DNA from: Herbiconiux ginsengi | GTDB taxonomy: Bacteria; Actinomycetota; Actinomycetes; Actinomycetales; Microbacteriaceae | Length of the DNA stretch: 64,000 nt | Assembly (NCBI RefSeq): GCF_900107435.1 | Contig: NZ_FNPZ01000002.1 | Coordinates: 186,001-250,000, forward strand | Reading direction: 5' to 3' | Shown here: piece after piece, positions 26,486-36,579 of the stretch | How positions within the stretch are numbered: the stretch's first letter is position 1 | How the letters are laid out: each line of letters opens with the position of its first letter | Translations under genes and position numbers: made by a program | Notes under the pieces: generated by a model | What the model saw: the letters and a program-made list of their open reading frames with translations, nothing else | Told to the model about the DNA's origin: nothing | The model's database searches: none

Positions 26486-26893
26486 ATGGAGATCAACGAG
26501 ACGACCGAACTCCCGTCGCGCCGCACGGCGCTCAAGATCGGCGCCTGGAGCGTTCCGGTGGTCGCGTTAGCCGTCGCGACGCCGACTGCCGCAGCGAGCA
26601 ACGAGACGAGCACGAACATCGTCTACCAGTCGTACGCGGGCTGGACGGGCGGCAATTTCGTGCTCGAGGCCTACATCCGCACCCGGGCCGACAACACGCC
26701 CGTGGCGGGCGTGCAGGTCACCTGGACCGTGGTCGAGACCGGCCAGGTGTTCTCGGCCACCACGTCGAGCAGCGGATTCGCGCGCGTCGATGCCCCGCCG
26801 AGCACGGTCGTCGGCACCCCGGGTTTCGTCGACATCGCCTCGCTGGACGCGACCCACCGTCTCCAGGTTCAGGGCGAGCGCCCGCCGGTCTGA
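26486..26893 (+). CDS. Small exported protein with Tat-like signal and Ig-like domain
   Basis: This 135-residue protein has an N-terminal signal with a twin arginine (SRRTALKIGAWSVPVVALAV) and a likely cleavage site after PTAAA, so export by the Tat path is plausible. The mature part of about 95 residues looks like a single Ig-like or transthyretin-like beta domain (PVAGVQVTWTVVETGQVFSA, SSSGFARVDAP). I do not recognise a named family. It could be a surface adhesion or binding domain. It has no partner gene nearby. Confidence 0.65.
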   Translation: MEINETTELPSRRTALKIGAWSVPVVALAVATPTAAASNETSTNIVYQSYAGWTGGNFVLEAYIRTRADNTPVAGVQVTWTVVETGQVFSATTSSSGFARVDAPPSTVVGTPGFVDIASLDATHRLQVQGERPPV

Positions 26894-26913
26894 TCCGGGC
26901 CGCCACGTCGATA

Positions 26914-26919
26914 GGATTG
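26914..26919 (+). promoter_or_regulatory. Possible -10 element of thrS
   Basis: TAGGAT lies 37 bases before the thrS GTG, in a 63-bp gap. The gap is too short for a T-box leader and none is seen. Confidence 0.35.
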
Positions 26920-26956
26920 GTGGGTTCGATTCGACGGAAACAGGAGCACCTCACCC

Positions 26957-28936
26957 GTGGCAACAGGATTTGATCTCTTCACTGACCGGGCCGTCGTGGC
27001 CATGCGCGTCAACGGTGAACTGAAAGACCTGGCCACCACGGTGACCGACGCCGACACCGTCGAGCCCGTCACGATCGACAGCCCCGATGGGCTGGCCATC
27101 CTCCGGCACTCGGCCGCGCACGTCGCCGCGCAAGCGGTGCAGCAGATCAATCCCGAGGCCAAGCTCGGCATCGGGCCGCCGATCACCGACGGCTTCTATT
27201 ACGACTTCGACGTGGCCGAGCCCTTCACCCCCGACGACCTCAAGGCCATCGAGAAGGGCATGGAGCGCATCATCCGCCAGGGACAGCGCTTCGTGCGTCG
27301 CGTGGTGACCGAAGACGAGGCGCGCGCCGAACTGGCGCACGAGCCCTACAAGCTCGAACTCATCGGCCTCAAGGGCGGCAGCGACGGCGATGCCGAGCTG
27401 AACGCCGACAACGAGTCGGTCGAGGTCGGCGGCGCCGAACTCACCATCTACGACAACGTCGACCCGAAGACCGGCGAGACGCTCTGGAAAGACCTCTGTC
27501 GCGGCCCGCATCTGCCGAGCACCCGCATGATCGGCAACGGCTTCGCGCTCACCCGCCTCGCCGCCGCCTATTGGCGTGGTTCGGAGAAGAACAAGCAGCT
27601 GCAGCGCCTCTACGGCACCGCCTGGCCCACCAAAGACGAGCTGCGCGCCTATCAGACCCGCATCGAAGAGGCCGCGAAGCGCGACCACCGCAAGCTCGGC
27701 AACGAGCTCGACCTGTTCTCGTTCCCCGACGAGATCGGTTCGGGCCTTGCCGTCTTCCATCCGCGCGGCGGCATCATCCGTGCGGAGATCGAGAACTACC
27801 TGCGCAGCCAGCTGATCGCGCACGACTACGAACTCGTGAACACCCCGCACATCACGAAGAAGCACCTCTTCGAGACCAGCCAGCACCTCACCTGGTACAA
27901 GGACGGCATGTTCCCGCCCATGCACCTCGACGAGGAGACCGACGCCGAGGGCAACATCACCCGTCAGGGCCAGGACTACTACCTGAAGCCCATGAACTGC
28001 CCGATGCACAACCTCATCTTCCGGGCCCGCGGCCGCAGCTACCGCGAGCTGCCGCTGCGCCTGGCCGAGTTCGGCACCGTGTACCGCTACGAGAAGAGCG
28101 GCACCCTCTCCGGCCTCACCCGAGTGCGGGGCCTGACGCAGGACGACGCGCACATCTACGTCACCCCCGACCAGGTGAAGGACGAGCTGGCCCGCCAGCT
28201 CGACTTCGTGCTCGAGACCCTGCGCGGCTACGGCCTCGACGACTTCTACCTCGAGCTCTCCACGAAAGACCCCGAGAAGTCCGTCGGCGACGACGCGCTG
28301 TGGGATGACGCGACCGAGACGCTGCGCCAGGTGGCCGTCGACTCCGGCCTCGAACTCGTGCCCGATCCCGGGGGAGCGGCGTTCTACGGCCCGAAGATCT
28401 CGGTGCAGGCGCGGGACGCGATCGGCCGCACCTGGCAGCTGTCCACGGTGCAGCTCGACTTCAACCAGCCCGAGCTGTTCGAGCTCGAGTACACGGCGCC
28501 CGACGGCTCGCGCCAGCAGCCCGTCATGATCCACCGCGCGCTGCTCGGCTCGATCGAGCGCTTCTTCGCCATCTTGCTCGAACACTACGCTGGCGCCTTC
28601 CCGGTGTGGCTCGCCCCTGTGCAGGTGGTGGGCATCCCCATCTCCGACGAGCACGCCGACTACCTCGCCGAGGTCGTGCGGCGGCTGAAGAAGCGCGGCA
28701 TCCGCGCCCAGCTCGACGACTCGGCCGACCGGATGCAGAAGAAGATCCGCACCCACACCAAAGACAAGGTGCCGATCCTGCTCATCGCCGGCGCCGACGA
28801 CTCCGCTGCGGGCTCGGTGAGCTTCCGCTTCCGCGACGGGTCGCAGGAGAACGGCGTGCCGGTCGACGACGCGATCGAGCGGATCGTGGCGAGTGTCGAG
28901 AAGCACCTGCAGGTGACCACGGCCGGTCAGCTCTGA
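26957..28936 (+). CDS. thrS: Threonyl-tRNA synthetase
   Basis: ThrS charges tRNA-Thr. The 659-residue class II synthetase has an N-terminal TGS-like domain, the editing-domain motif HSAAHVAA near residue 50, [10 protein letters not shown], and the catalytic core with the zinc-ligand region [20 protein letters not shown] (motif 2) and [11 protein letters not shown] (motif 3). The anticodon-binding domain is C-terminal. The GTG start has CAGGAG about ten bases upstream. The stop overlaps the ATG of the HIT gene by one base. Confidence 0.97.
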   Translation: MATGFDLFTDRAVVAMRVNGELKDLATTVTDADTVEPVTIDSPDGLAILRHSAAHVAAQAVQQINPEAKLGIGPPITDGFYYDFDVAEPFTPDDLKAIEKGMERIIRQGQRFVRRVVTEDEARAELAHEPYKLELIGLKGGSDGDAELNADNESVEVGGAELTIYDNVDPKTGETLWKDLCRGPHLPSTRMIGNGFALTRLAAAYWRGSEKNKQLQRLYGTAWPTKDELRAYQTRIEEAAKRDHRKLGNELDLFSFPDEIGSGLAVFHPRGGIIRAEIENYLRSQLIAHDYELVNTPHITKKHLFETSQHLTWYKDGMFPPMHLDEETDAEGNITRQGQDYYLKPMNCPMHNLIFRARGRSYRELPLRLAEFGTVYRYEKSGTLSGLTRVRGLTQDDAHIYVTPDQVKDELARQLDFVLETLRGYGLDDFYLELSTKDPEKSVGDDALWDDATETLRQVAVDSGLELVPDPGGAAFYGPKISVQARDAIGRTWQLSTVQLDFNQPELFELEYTAPDGSRQQPVMIHRALLGSIERFFAILLEHYAGAFPVWLAPVQVVGIPISDEHADYLAEVVRRLKKRGIRAQLDDSADRMQKKIRTHTKDKVPILLIAGADDSAAGSVSFRFRDGSQENGVPVDDAIERIVASVEKHLQVTTAGQL

Positions 28937-29544
28937 TGAGCGACGGCGAAGGCCTCGAGACGGGCCGGAACGCGCCCGGCGCGAACTACGGTCCGCACGA
29001 GTTCGACGACTTCGCAGTCGAGCAGTCCGGCGACTTCGCCGCGGTTCCGGATGCTTTCCAACGGCTCTGGACGCCGCACCGGATGGTCTACATCCAGGGC
29101 GGCGAGCAGCCGCACATCGACGAGTGCCCGTTCGATCGTGCACCGACGCTGAGCGACGAGGAGGGGCTCATCGTCGCGCGCGGCGAACACGCCTACGTGC
29201 TGCTCAACCTCTTTCCTTACAACTCGGGCCACCTGCTGGTGTGCCCCTACCGTCATGTGGCGACGTACGACCTGGCGACGCCCGAAGAGGTGGCCGAGAT
29301 CGGCAGCCTCACGCAGACGGCCATGCGCGTGCTCACGGCGGTCTCGCGCTGCGACGGCTTCAACATCGGCATGAATCAGGGCCGGATCGCGGGAGCCGGG
29401 GTGGCCGGGCACCTGCACCAGCACATCGTGCCCCGCTGGGCGCTCGACTCCAACTTCTTCCCGATCATCGCCGGTACCAAAGCGTTGCCGCAGCTGCTCG
29501 GCGACGTGCGCGCCGAGATCCAGGCCGCCTGGCCCGCGGCCTGA
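28936..29544 (+). CDS. HIT family hydrolase (AP4A-phosphorylase-like)
   Basis: This 202-residue protein has the histidine triad GHLHQHIVPRW and the upstream YNSGHLLVCPYRHV of HIT nucleotide hydrolases/transferases. The same gene follows thrS in M. tuberculosis, where the product is a diadenosine tetraphosphate phosphorylase. That activity is likely but not proven here. Pairing with a synthetase makes sense, since these enzymes make AP4A as a by-product. It is translationally coupled to thrS. Confidence 0.9.
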   Translation: MSDGEGLETGRNAPGANYGPHEFDDFAVEQSGDFAAVPDAFQRLWTPHRMVYIQGGEQPHIDECPFDRAPTLSDEEGLIVARGEHAYVLLNLFPYNSGHLLVCPYRHVATYDLATPEEVAEIGSLTQTAMRVLTAVSRCDGFNIGMNQGRIAGAGVAGHLHQHIVPRWALDSNFFPIIAGTKALPQLLGDVRAEIQAAWPAA

Positions 29545-29604
29545 GCCGGCCGAAGTAAGGCCAGAAAAGGCGTATTGGCGGCCGGGCCGCCCAGCGTCGC
29601 ACGG

Positions 29605-29610
29605 TAGAAT
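29605..29610 (+). promoter_or_regulatory. Possible -10 element of pdxST
   Basis: TAGAAT lies 30 bases before the pdxS start within a 90-bp gap; the -35 region is weak. No divergent MocR-type regulator gene is present. Confidence 0.4.
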
Positions 29611-29634
29611 CTTCGGAGTTTCTGAGAGGACATG

Positions 29635-30534
29635 ATGAGCGAGAGCACCACACACGAGTTCGGATCCAACCGCGTCAAGCGGGGCCTTGCCGAGATGCTG
29701 AAGGGCGGCGTCATCATGGACGTCGTGACCGCCGAGCAGGCGCGCATCGCCGAGGATGCCGGCGCGGTGGCCGTCATGGCCCTCGAGCGCGTGCCCGCCG
29801 ACATCCGTTCTCAGGGCGGTGTGGCCCGGATGAGCGACCCCGACCTGATCGAGGCGATCATCGCGGAGGTCTCCATCCCCGTGATGGCGAAGGCCCGCAT
29901 CGGCCACTTCGTCGAGGCCCAGGTGCTGCAGGCGCTGAACGTCGACTACATCGACGAGTCCGAGGTGCTGAGCCCGGCCGACTACGTGAACCACATCGAC
30001 AAGTGGGACTTCACGGTTCCTTTCGTCTGCGGCGCCACCAACCTGGGTGAGGCCCTCCGCCGTATCAATGAGGGTGCGGCGATGATCCGCTCGAAGGGCG
30101 AGGCCGGCACCGGCGACGTCTCCGAGGCCACGAAGCACATCCGCAAGATCAAGTCGGAGATCGCGGCTCTGTCGTCGATGTCGAAAGACGAGCTCTACGT
30201 CGCCGCCAAGGAACTGCAGGCCCCCTACGACCTGGTGGTCGAGGTCGCCGAGACCGGCAAGCTGCCGGTGGTGCTCTTCACCGCGGGCGGCGTGGCCACC
30301 CCGGCCGACGCGGCGATGATGATGCAGCTCGGCGCCGACGGCGTGTTCGTGGGCTCCGGCATCTTCAAGTCGGGCAACCCCGAGAAGCGCGCGGCCGCGG
30401 TCGTGAAGGCCACCACCTTCTACGACGACCCGAGTGTCATCGCCGAGGTCTCGCGTGGCCTGGGCGAGGCGATGGTGGGCATCAACGTCGCCGACGTGCC
30501 CGCACCGCACCGTCTCGCCGAGCGTGGCTGGTAA
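29635..30534 (+). CDS. pdxS: Pyridoxal 5'-phosphate synthase lyase subunit PdxS
   Basis: PdxS makes PLP from ribose 5-phosphate, glyceraldehyde 3-phosphate and ammonia delivered by PdxT. The 299-residue barrel has [18 protein letters not shown], the catalytic Lys regions in [14 protein letters not shown] and [15 protein letters not shown], and [14 protein letters not shown] at the phosphate site. Two adjacent ATGs are possible; 29635 has better spacing to GAGAGGA than 29632. It overlaps pdxT. Confidence 0.96.
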   Translation: MSESTTHEFGSNRVKRGLAEMLKGGVIMDVVTAEQARIAEDAGAVAVMALERVPADIRSQGGVARMSDPDLIEAIIAEVSIPVMAKARIGHFVEAQVLQALNVDYIDESEVLSPADYVNHIDKWDFTVPFVCGATNLGEALRRINEGAAMIRSKGEAGTGDVSEATKHIRKIKSEIAALSSMSKDELYVAAKELQAPYDLVVEVAETGKLPVVLFTAGGVATPADAAMMMQLGADGVFVGSGIFKSGNPEKRAAAVVKATTFYDDPSVIAEVSRGLGEAMVGINVADVPAPHRLAERGW

Positions 30535-31144
30535 AGGCTCTTTGCCCCAGCAGCCGGTCGGGGTGCTCGCCCTGCAGGGCGACTTCCGAGAGCACGTCGC
30601 GGTTCTGCGGAGCCTCGGCGCCGACGTCATCACGGTGCGCTGCCCCGAGGAGGTCGCGACGATCTCCGGTCTCGTCATCCCCGGTGGCGAGTCCAGTGTG
30701 ATGGACAAGCTTGCTCGCTCCTTCGGAGTGGCGGATGCGCTGAAAGAGCGCATCGCAGGCGGGCTTCCGGTCTACGGCACCTGCGCCGGCCTGATCATGC
30801 TCGCCGATCGCATCGTCGACGGCATCCGCGGGCAGCAGAGCTTCGGTGGGCTGGACGTCGCGGTGCGCCGCAACGCCTTCGGGGCGCAGACGGAGTCGTT
30901 CGAGGCCGATCTCGACGTTCCGGTGCTGGGGGAGCCGCCGATGCACGCGGTCTTCATCCGCGCGCCCGTGGTCGCCGAACTCGGCGCGAAGGCGACGGCT
31001 CTCGCCACGCTCGAAGACGGCACGGTCGTGGCCGTGGAGCAGGGCGATCTGATCGGCACCTCCTTCCATCCCGAGATGACGGCCGACTACCGGTTCCACC
31101 AGTACTTCTTGGACAAGGTCGCCGCGCGGTCCTCCAGCCTCTGA
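30524..31144 (+). CDS. pdxT: Pyridoxal 5'-phosphate synthase glutaminase subunit PdxT
   Basis: PdxT hydrolyses glutamine and channels ammonia to PdxS. The 206-residue class I amidotransferase has [12 protein letters not shown], the GGESS motif, the nucleophile Cys in [10 protein letters not shown] and the His-Glu pair in SFHPEMT. The start is uncertain: GTG 30524 overlaps pdxS by 11 bp, and TTG 30542 would give a protein six residues shorter. Both keep the full domain. Confidence 0.93.
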   Translation: MAGKGSLPQQPVGVLALQGDFREHVAVLRSLGADVITVRCPEEVATISGLVIPGGESSVMDKLARSFGVADALKERIAGGLPVYGTCAGLIMLADRIVDGIRGQQSFGGLDVAVRRNAFGAQTESFEADLDVPVLGEPPMHAVFIRAPVVAELGAKATALATLEDGTVVAVEQGDLIGTSFHPEMTADYRFHQYFLDKVAARSSSL

Positions 31145-31157
31145 CGGCGGGCTCGCG

Positions 31158-31163
31158 TAGACT
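31158..31163 (+). promoter_or_regulatory. Possible -10 element of yebC
   Basis: TAGACT lies 28 bases before the yebC GTG; GAAGGAG follows as the ribosome-binding site. Confidence 0.35.
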
Positions 31164-31190
31164 TGTCATCGATTCCTGAAGGAGATTTTC

Positions 31191-31952
31191 GTGTCCGGAC
31201 ACTCTAAATGGGCCACGACCAAGCACAAGAAGGCGATCATCGACTCGCGCCGTGCCAAGTCGTTCGCCAAGCTGATCAAGAACATCGAGGTCGCCGCCAA
31301 GATCGGCGGCGCCGACCTGTCGGGCAACCCGACCCTGGTCGACGCGGTGCAGAAGGCGAAGAAGACCTCTGTTCCCAACGACAACATCGATCGGGCGATC
31401 AAGCGCGGCGCCGGCCTCACCGGTGAGTCGATCGACTACCAGACCATCATCTACGAGGCCTACGGGCCGAACGGCATCGCGATGCTGGTGGAGTGTCTCA
31501 CCGACAACAAGAACCGCGCCGCAGCGGATGTGCGCACCGCGATGACCCGCAACGGCGGCACCATGGCCGACCCGGGCAGCGTCGCCTACAACTTCAGCCG
31601 CAAGGGCGTCATCACCGTGGCCCACAGCGAGGGCGTGAGCGAAGACGACATCCTGCTCGCCGTGCTCGACGCCGGTGCCGAGGAGGTCACCGACCGGGCC
31701 GAGTCGTTCGAGGTGCTCACCGACCCGTCGCACATGGTGGCCGCCCGCACGGCGCTCCAGGAGGCCGGCATCGACTACGACTCGGCCGATGTCGAGTTCG
31801 TCGCCAGCCTGCAGGTCGAAGCCGATGCCGAGACGGCGCGCAAGGTGTTCCGCCTGATCGACGCACTCGAGGAGTCCGACGACGTGCAGAACGTCTACAC
31901 GAACATCGACATCACGCCTGAGGTGCAGGCCGAGCTCGAAGAAGACGATTGA
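31191..31952 (+). CDS. YebC/PmpR family protein
   Basis: This 253-residue protein opens with [20 protein letters not shown], the signature of the YebC/PmpR family, and has [18 protein letters not shown] in the second domain. The family was described as DNA-binding regulators; several YebC proteins relieve ribosome stalling in translation. Which role applies here is open. The neighbourhood with ruvCAB downstream is conserved in many bacteria. A hairpin lies between it and ruvC. Confidence 0.93.
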   Translation: MSGHSKWATTKHKKAIIDSRRAKSFAKLIKNIEVAAKIGGADLSGNPTLVDAVQKAKKTSVPNDNIDRAIKRGAGLTGESIDYQTIIYEAYGPNGIAMLVECLTDNKNRAAADVRTAMTRNGGTMADPGSVAYNFSRKGVITVAHSEGVSEDDILLAVLDAGAEEVTDRAESFEVLTDPSHMVAARTALQEAGIDYDSADVEFVASLQVEADAETARKVFRLIDALEESDDVQNVYTNIDITPEVQAELEEDD

Positions 31953-31957
31953 TCGTG

Positions 31958-31988
31958 CGGCCGGGTCGCGTGCCCGGCCGACGGCTTT
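31958..31988 (+). terminator. Hairpin between yebC and ruvC
   Basis: CGGCCGGG-TCGCGTG-CCCGGCCG is a perfect 8-bp stem (31958-31980), followed by ACGGCTTTTCC. It looks like an intrinsic terminator or attenuator before the ruv operon. Confidence 0.6.
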
Positions 31989-32015
31989 TCCGGAACGACG
32001 AGGGGCGGTGAACGG

Positions 32016-32654
32016 ATGCGCGTGAAGCCCCTGCGGGTTCTGGGCATCGATCCCGGGCTCACCCGCTGCGGCGTGGGCATCGTCGACGTGGCGACCACCC
32101 GCACGCCGACCCTCGTGCACGTCTCGGTCATCACGACCGGTGCGGAGTTGCCGCTCGAGGAGCGGCTGCTCATCATCGCGGCCGGAATCGAAGCACTGCT
32201 CGACGAGCACCGGCCCGACAGCGTCGCTGTCGAGCGGGTGTTCGCTCAGCACAACGTGCGCACCGTGATGGGCACGGCGCAGGTCAGCGGCATCGCGTTG
32301 CTCGCCGCGGCCCGCCGCTCGTTGGCGGTCGGCCTGCACACGCCCACCGAGGTCAAGGCGGCGATCACCGGCTACGGGCAGGCCGACAAGAAGCAGGTCG
32401 GCGCGATGGTGGCGAAGGTGCTGCGGCTCGAGAGCGTGCCACGGCCGGCGGATGCCGCCGACGCGCTCGCGCTGGCGATCTGCCACGCGTGGCGCACCCC
32501 GCTCGGCAGCGCGGTGACCGGGGCGACCAGCGGATCCACCGCGCCCCGCGCATCCGTCGACCCGTCGTCTGTGCTCACCCCGGCACAGCTCGCGTGGCGC
32601 GCCGCCGAGCAAGGCACGGCCCGTTGCCCGGCGGCGCATAGGCTGGCCAGATGA
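32016..32654 (+). CDS. ruvC: Crossover junction endodeoxyribonuclease RuvC
   Basis: RuvC resolves Holliday junctions by paired nicks. The 212-residue protein has the first catalytic Asp in VLGIDPGLTRCG, the Glu in VAVERVFAQHN and the terminal acidic pair in PADAADALALAI. A C-terminal tail of about 40 residues rich in Ser/Ala/Thr extends beyond the usual domain. The stop overlaps the ruvA ATG by 4 bp. Confidence 0.96.
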   Translation: MRVKPLRVLGIDPGLTRCGVGIVDVATTRTPTLVHVSVITTGAELPLEERLLIIAAGIEALLDEHRPDSVAVERVFAQHNVRTVMGTAQVSGIALLAAARRSLAVGLHTPTEVKAAITGYGQADKKQVGAMVAKVLRLESVPRPADAADALALAICHAWRTPLGSAVTGATSGSTAPRASVDPSSVLTPAQLAWRAAEQGTARCPAAHRLAR

Positions 32655-33280
32655 TCTCTGCGTTGCGCGGCTCCGTCCTCTCCGTCGCCGGCGGGAACGC
32701 CGTGATCGACGTGGGGGGAGTGGGCTTCTCCGTGGCGGTCACGCCCCGGCACGCGCTCACCATGCGGGTGGGCGCCGAGACCAGTGTGCTGACCACGCTG
32801 ATCGTGCGGGAGGACAGCCTCTCGCTCTTCGGATTCCCGGATCAGGATTCGCTCGACATCTTCTCGCTGCTGGTCGGCGTGACCGGTGTGGGCCCGAAGT
32901 CGGCCCTCGGGGTGCTGGCCGAGCTGACGCCGGGCGAGGTCGCTCTCGCAGTCGCTCGCGAAGACGACGCGGCCTTCCGGAGGGTGACCGGGATCGGTCC
33001 GAAGACGGCGAAGCTGATCGTGGTGTCGATGGCGGGCAAGATCGCCGCGACGCCCCAGGATTCCGGATCGGCGGCCGGCAAGGCAAGCCCGTCGCGGGTG
33101 GTGCGTGACAACGTCGAACGCGCCCTGGTGGGCCTCGGCTGGCCGGAGCGCAACGCGACCTCGGCCGTCGACGAGGCACTCGAGTCGGCCTCCGCCGCCG
33201 ATGCCGCCAACGTGCAGTCGCTGCTGCGGCTCGCTCTCGCCGTGCTCGGTCCTGCCCAGAACACCGGAGGCTCGCGATGA
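32651..33280 (+). CDS. ruvA: Holliday junction DNA helicase subunit RuvA
   Basis: RuvA binds the four-way junction as a tetramer and loads RuvB. The 209-residue protein has the N-terminal OB domain ([14 protein letters not shown]), two helix-hairpin-helix motifs ([14 protein letters not shown] and [13 protein letters not shown]) and the C-terminal domain III ([19 protein letters not shown]) that contacts RuvB. It overlaps both neighbours by 4 bp. Confidence 0.96.
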   Translation: MISALRGSVLSVAGGNAVIDVGGVGFSVAVTPRHALTMRVGAETSVLTTLIVREDSLSLFGFPDQDSLDIFSLLVGVTGVGPKSALGVLAELTPGEVALAVAREDDAAFRRVTGIGPKTAKLIVVSMAGKIAATPQDSGSAAGKASPSRVVRDNVERALVGLGWPERNATSAVDEALESASAADAANVQSLLRLALAVLGPAQNTGGSR

Positions 33281-34311
33281 CCGCCTTCGACGGGGAAGAT
33301 CTGGTGAACCCCGAGGTGGAGTCGGAGGCCGAGGTCGCGTTCGAAGGCGCCCTGCGGCCGAAGTCGCTCGCCGAGTTCGTGGGTCAGCGGAAAGTGCGCG
33401 GCCAGCTGCAGCTGCTGCTCGATGCCGCCGCCATCCAGTCGCGCACGCCCGACCACATCCTGCTCGCCGGCCCGCCCGGGCTCGGAAAGACCACGCTCGC
33501 CATGATCGTGGCGCACGAGAGCAACCGGCCGCTGCGGCTCACCAGCGGCCCGGCCATCCAGCACGCGGGCGACCTCGCCGCCGTTCTCTCTTCGCTCGTG
33601 CCGGGCGAGGTGCTCTTCATCGACGAGATCCACCGGATGGCGCGCTCCGCCGAGGAGATGCTCTACCTCGCGATGGAGGACTTCCGGATCGACATCATGG
33701 TGGGCAAGGGCGCCGGCGCCACGAGCATCCCGCTCGACCTTGCGCCGTTCACCCTCGTGGGCGCCACCACGCGCTCTGGTCTGCTGCCGAATCCGCTGCG
33801 CGACCGCTTCGGGTTCACCGCGCACCTGGAGTTCTACGAGACCGAGGAACTCGTTCAGGTGATCCACCGTGCGGCCCAGTTGCTCGCGGTCGAGATCGAC
33901 CGGGAGTCGCTGCGCGAGATCGCATCGCGTTCCCGTGGCACCCCGCGTATCGCCAACCGCCTGCTCCGCCGCGTGCGCGACTACGCCCTGGTCGACGGGC
34001 GAGGCGCCTCGCTCGAGGCCGTCCGTGCCGCGCTCGAGCTCTACGACGTCGACGAACTGGGCCTTGACCGCCTCGACCGCGCGGTGATGTCGATCATCCT
34101 GGAACGCTTCGACGGCGGCCCCGTGGGTCTCAACACCCTCGCGGTGTCTGTGGGCGAGGAGTCCGAGACGATCGAGGCGGTGGTGGAGCCGTTCCTGGTG
34201 CGGATCGGCCTGCTCTCGCGCACGCCGCGCGGCCGCATCGCCACCAAGGCGGGCTGGGCTCACTTCGGAATCCCTCGCAATGCGGACGCCCTCTTCGGGG
34301 ATGACCTATAA
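33277..34311 (+). CDS. ruvB: Holliday junction branch-migration ATPase RuvB
   Basis: This 344-residue AAA+ motor of branch migration has Walker [10 protein letters not shown], Walker [10 protein letters not shown], sensor motifs [17 protein letters not shown] (with arginine finger) and a C-terminal winged-helix domain ending in [14 protein letters not shown]. It is the last gene of the ruvCAB operon. yajC follows after 77 bp, possibly with its own signals. Confidence 0.97.
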   Translation: MTAFDGEDLVNPEVESEAEVAFEGALRPKSLAEFVGQRKVRGQLQLLLDAAAIQSRTPDHILLAGPPGLGKTTLAMIVAHESNRPLRLTSGPAIQHAGDLAAVLSSLVPGEVLFIDEIHRMARSAEEMLYLAMEDFRIDIMVGKGAGATSIPLDLAPFTLVGATTRSGLLPNPLRDRFGFTAHLEFYETEELVQVIHRAAQLLAVEIDRESLREIASRSRGTPRIANRLLRRVRDYALVDGRGASLEAVRAALELYDVDELGLDRLDRAVMSIILERFDGGPVGLNTLAVSVGEESETIEAVVEPFLVRIGLLSRTPRGRIATKAGWAHFGIPRNADALFGDDL

Positions 34312-34388
34312 TTCAAGCTGGTCTTCAGCACTCGTCTATATGATGAGGTCCTGCTAACACCCCCACCCACCTGGAAGGCGCCTTTTTC

Positions 34389-34799
34389 ATGGCCATCGAT
34401 CCGTTAACAATCATCATGCTGGTCGTTCTGGCCGTGCTGGTGTTCTTCATGTTCCGCAACAGCCGCAAGCGCAAGGCGCAGGCCGAGGAGCTGCAGAGCA
34501 AGGTGGCGGTGGGCGCCGAGATCATGACGAACTTCGGCCTCTACGGAACGATCCTCGAAATGGATGACGAGGAGAACCAGGTGCTGGTGGAGACGACTCC
34601 CGGCACCGTGCTCCGCGTGCACCGCCAGACCGTGACCCGCGTGGTCACCCCGTCGCCGCTCGCCCCCCTCGAGGAGTCGATCGACCACAGCGACGACGGC
34701 GCGCCCGCGTACGGCGAGCGGATCGACGAGACCACGGCGGATGCCCCGGCCGCCGGCGAGTCCACCGTCTCGAAGACCGAGAAGAAGGACGACGAGTAA
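34389..34799 (+). CDS. yajC: Preprotein translocase accessory subunit YajC
   Basis: This 136-residue protein has one N-terminal membrane segment (IDPLTIIMLVVLAVLVFFMF) followed by RNSRKRKAQAEELQSKV and the YajC core VGAEIMTNFGLYGTILEMDD. The acidic, Ala/Thr-rich C-terminal 45 residues look disordered, common in Actinobacteria. It joins SecDF at the Sec translocon. It lies 70 bp upstream of secD, as in mycobacteria. Confidence 0.92.
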   Translation: MAIDPLTIIMLVVLAVLVFFMFRNSRKRKAQAEELQSKVAVGAEIMTNFGLYGTILEMDDEENQVLVETTPGTVLRVHRQTVTRVVTPSPLAPLEESIDHSDDGAPAYGERIDETTADAPAAGESTVSKTEKKDDE

Positions 34800-34869
34800 C
34801 CTCTCGTTTCCTTTCCTGATCTACGCTCTCCGCGATGGCGCACGGGCGGCACAGAAAGCTGAGTAACTG

Positions 34870-36579
34870 GTGGCACAAACTACCCCGGTCAAGATGGCGG
34901 CTCGCACCCTCATCTGGCTCCTCGTCATCTTCGGCGTGCTCACAGCGACGCTCGCGGGGGGTGTCCTCTGGGGAGGCGCATCCTGGACTCCGAAACTCGG
35001 TCTCGACCTCGAGGGCGGAACCCAGGTAATCCTGGCGCCAAAGCTCGAAAGCGGAGCCGAGGTCACGACGGAACAGCTCGACCAGGCGGTCGCCATCATC
35101 CGTCAGCGGGTCGACGCGAGCGGTGTCTCCGAGGCCGAGATCAGCACCCAGGGCGCGAACAACATCGTGGTCGCCATCCCGGGCACGCCCGACAAGGAAA
35201 CGCTGAACCGGATCCAGTCCTCGGCAAAGCTCGAGTTCCGGCCGGTGCTCCTCGCCGACGTCGCCTCCACCACCGCCACCTCGAGCCCCGGCGCGACGCC
35301 GACGCCCGATCCCAATCTCTCCACCACTCCCACTGCCAGTCCCACCAACGCCAGCGACCTCGCCTGGGTGACACCGGCGTTGCAGAGCGAGTTCGACAAC
35401 TTCGACTGCAGCACCGCCGGCACGTCGCCCGAGCCGGCACCGGCCGATCAGCCTCTGGTGACCTGCGACTCCAACGGGGTGAAGTACGCGCTCGGCCCGG
35501 TCGAGATCGAGGGCGCCGACATCGCCGACGCGTCCAGCGGTGTCGCCACCACGCAGAACGGATCGTCGACAGGCCAGTGGGTCGTGGACCTCAGCTTCAA
35601 CGACAAGGGCACCAAGGAGTTCGCCGACGTCACGACCCGGCTCTTCGGCCTCACCGGCGTGCAGAACCAGTTCGCCATCGTGCTCGACGGCAAGGTCATC
35701 ACCGCGCCGACCACCGGTGGCGCGTTCACCGACGGCCGTGCGCAGATCTCCGGCTCGTTCACCCAGGAGTCGGCGAAGACCCTGGCCGACCAGCTGAAGT
35801 TCGGTGCTCTGCCGATCGGCTTCACGGTGCAGAGCTCCGACACCATCTCGGCAACGCTCGGGTCGACCCAGCTGATGAGCGGGCTGATCGCCGGAATCAT
35901 CGGCCTCCTGCTCGTTGTCGTCTACTCGCTCATCCAGTACCGCGCGCTCGGCCTCGTGACCGTGGCGTCGCTCATCATCGCCGGTGCCATGACCTATCTG
36001 GTCATCGCGCTGATGTCGTGGCGCATCGACTTCCGTCTGTCATTGGCAGGTGTGGCGGGTCTGATCGTCGCGATCGGATTCACGGCCGACTCGTTCATCG
36101 TCTACTTCGAACGAATACGTGACGAACTGCGAGACGGCCGCACCCTCGGGGGCGCCGTCGAGGCGGGCTGGAAGCGCGCGAAGCGCACGATCTACGCGGC
36201 CAAGGCCGTGAACCTGCTGTCGGCGATCGTGCTCTACGTACTGGCCGTCGGAAACGTGAAGGGCTTCGCCCTCACCCTGGGTGTCACCACCATCATCGAC
36301 GTGATCGTCGTGATCATGTTCACGCATCCGATCCTCCGGCTGCTGGCCGCGACCCGCTTCTTCCAGAGCGGGCGGCCGATCACCGGTCTCGATCCGACGG
36401 CGCTCGGCGCGATCTACCGCGGGCGGGCAGAGTTCCGCAAGCCCGTCGACGTCTCCGCTCCCAAGCGCACCGGCAGCAACCGTGAAGCGGTGCGCCGGCA
36501 GACGATCGCCGAGCGGAAAGCGGCGCAATTGACGATGGAACGACCCGGCGATACGTCCGACGATCGGAAGGACGACTGA
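34870..36579 (+). CDS. secD: Protein translocase subunit SecD
   Basis: SecD uses the proton gradient to pull secreted proteins outward after SecA. The 569-residue protein has one N-terminal membrane segment, the LGLDLEGGTQVIL motif, a large periplasm-side P1 domain with a Ser/Thr/Pro-rich insert near residues 135-165, and five C-terminal segments with VSLIIAGAMTYLVIALMSW-like helices and GFTADSFIVYFERIRDE. The start is GTG. The stop shares one base with the secF ATG. Confidence 0.95.
   Translation: MAQTTPVKMAARTLIWLLVIFGVLTATLAGGVLWGGASWTPKLGLDLEGGTQVILAPKLESGAEVTTEQLDQAVAIIRQRVDASGVSEAEISTQGANNIVVAIPGTPDKETLNRIQSSAKLEFRPVLLADVASTTATSSPGATPTPDPNLSTTPTASPTNASDLAWVTPALQSEFDNFDCSTAGTSPEPAPADQPLVTCDSNGVKYALGPVEIEGADIADASSGVATTQNGSSTGQWVVDLSFNDKGTKEFADVTTRLFGLTGVQNQFAIVLDGKVITAPTTGGAFTDGRAQISGSFTQESAKTLADQLKFGALPIGFTVQSSDTISATLGSTQLMSGLIAGIIGLLLVVVYSLIQYRALGLVTVASLIIAGAMTYLVIALMSWRIDFRLSLAGVAGLIVAIGFTADSFIVYFERIRDELRDGRTLGGAVEAGWKRAKRTIYAAKAVNLLSAIVLYVLAVGNVKGFALTLGVTTIIDVIVVIMFTHPILRLLAATRFFQSGRPITGLDPTALGAIYRGRAEFRKPVDVSAPKRTGSNREAVRRQTIAERKAAQLTMERPGDTSDDRKDD

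Noticed and set aside
26894-26956. T-box riboswitch before thrS
   Set aside because: The gap is only 63 bp and lacks a T-box sequence or terminator pair. The alaS upstream gap of 70 bp is likewise too short.
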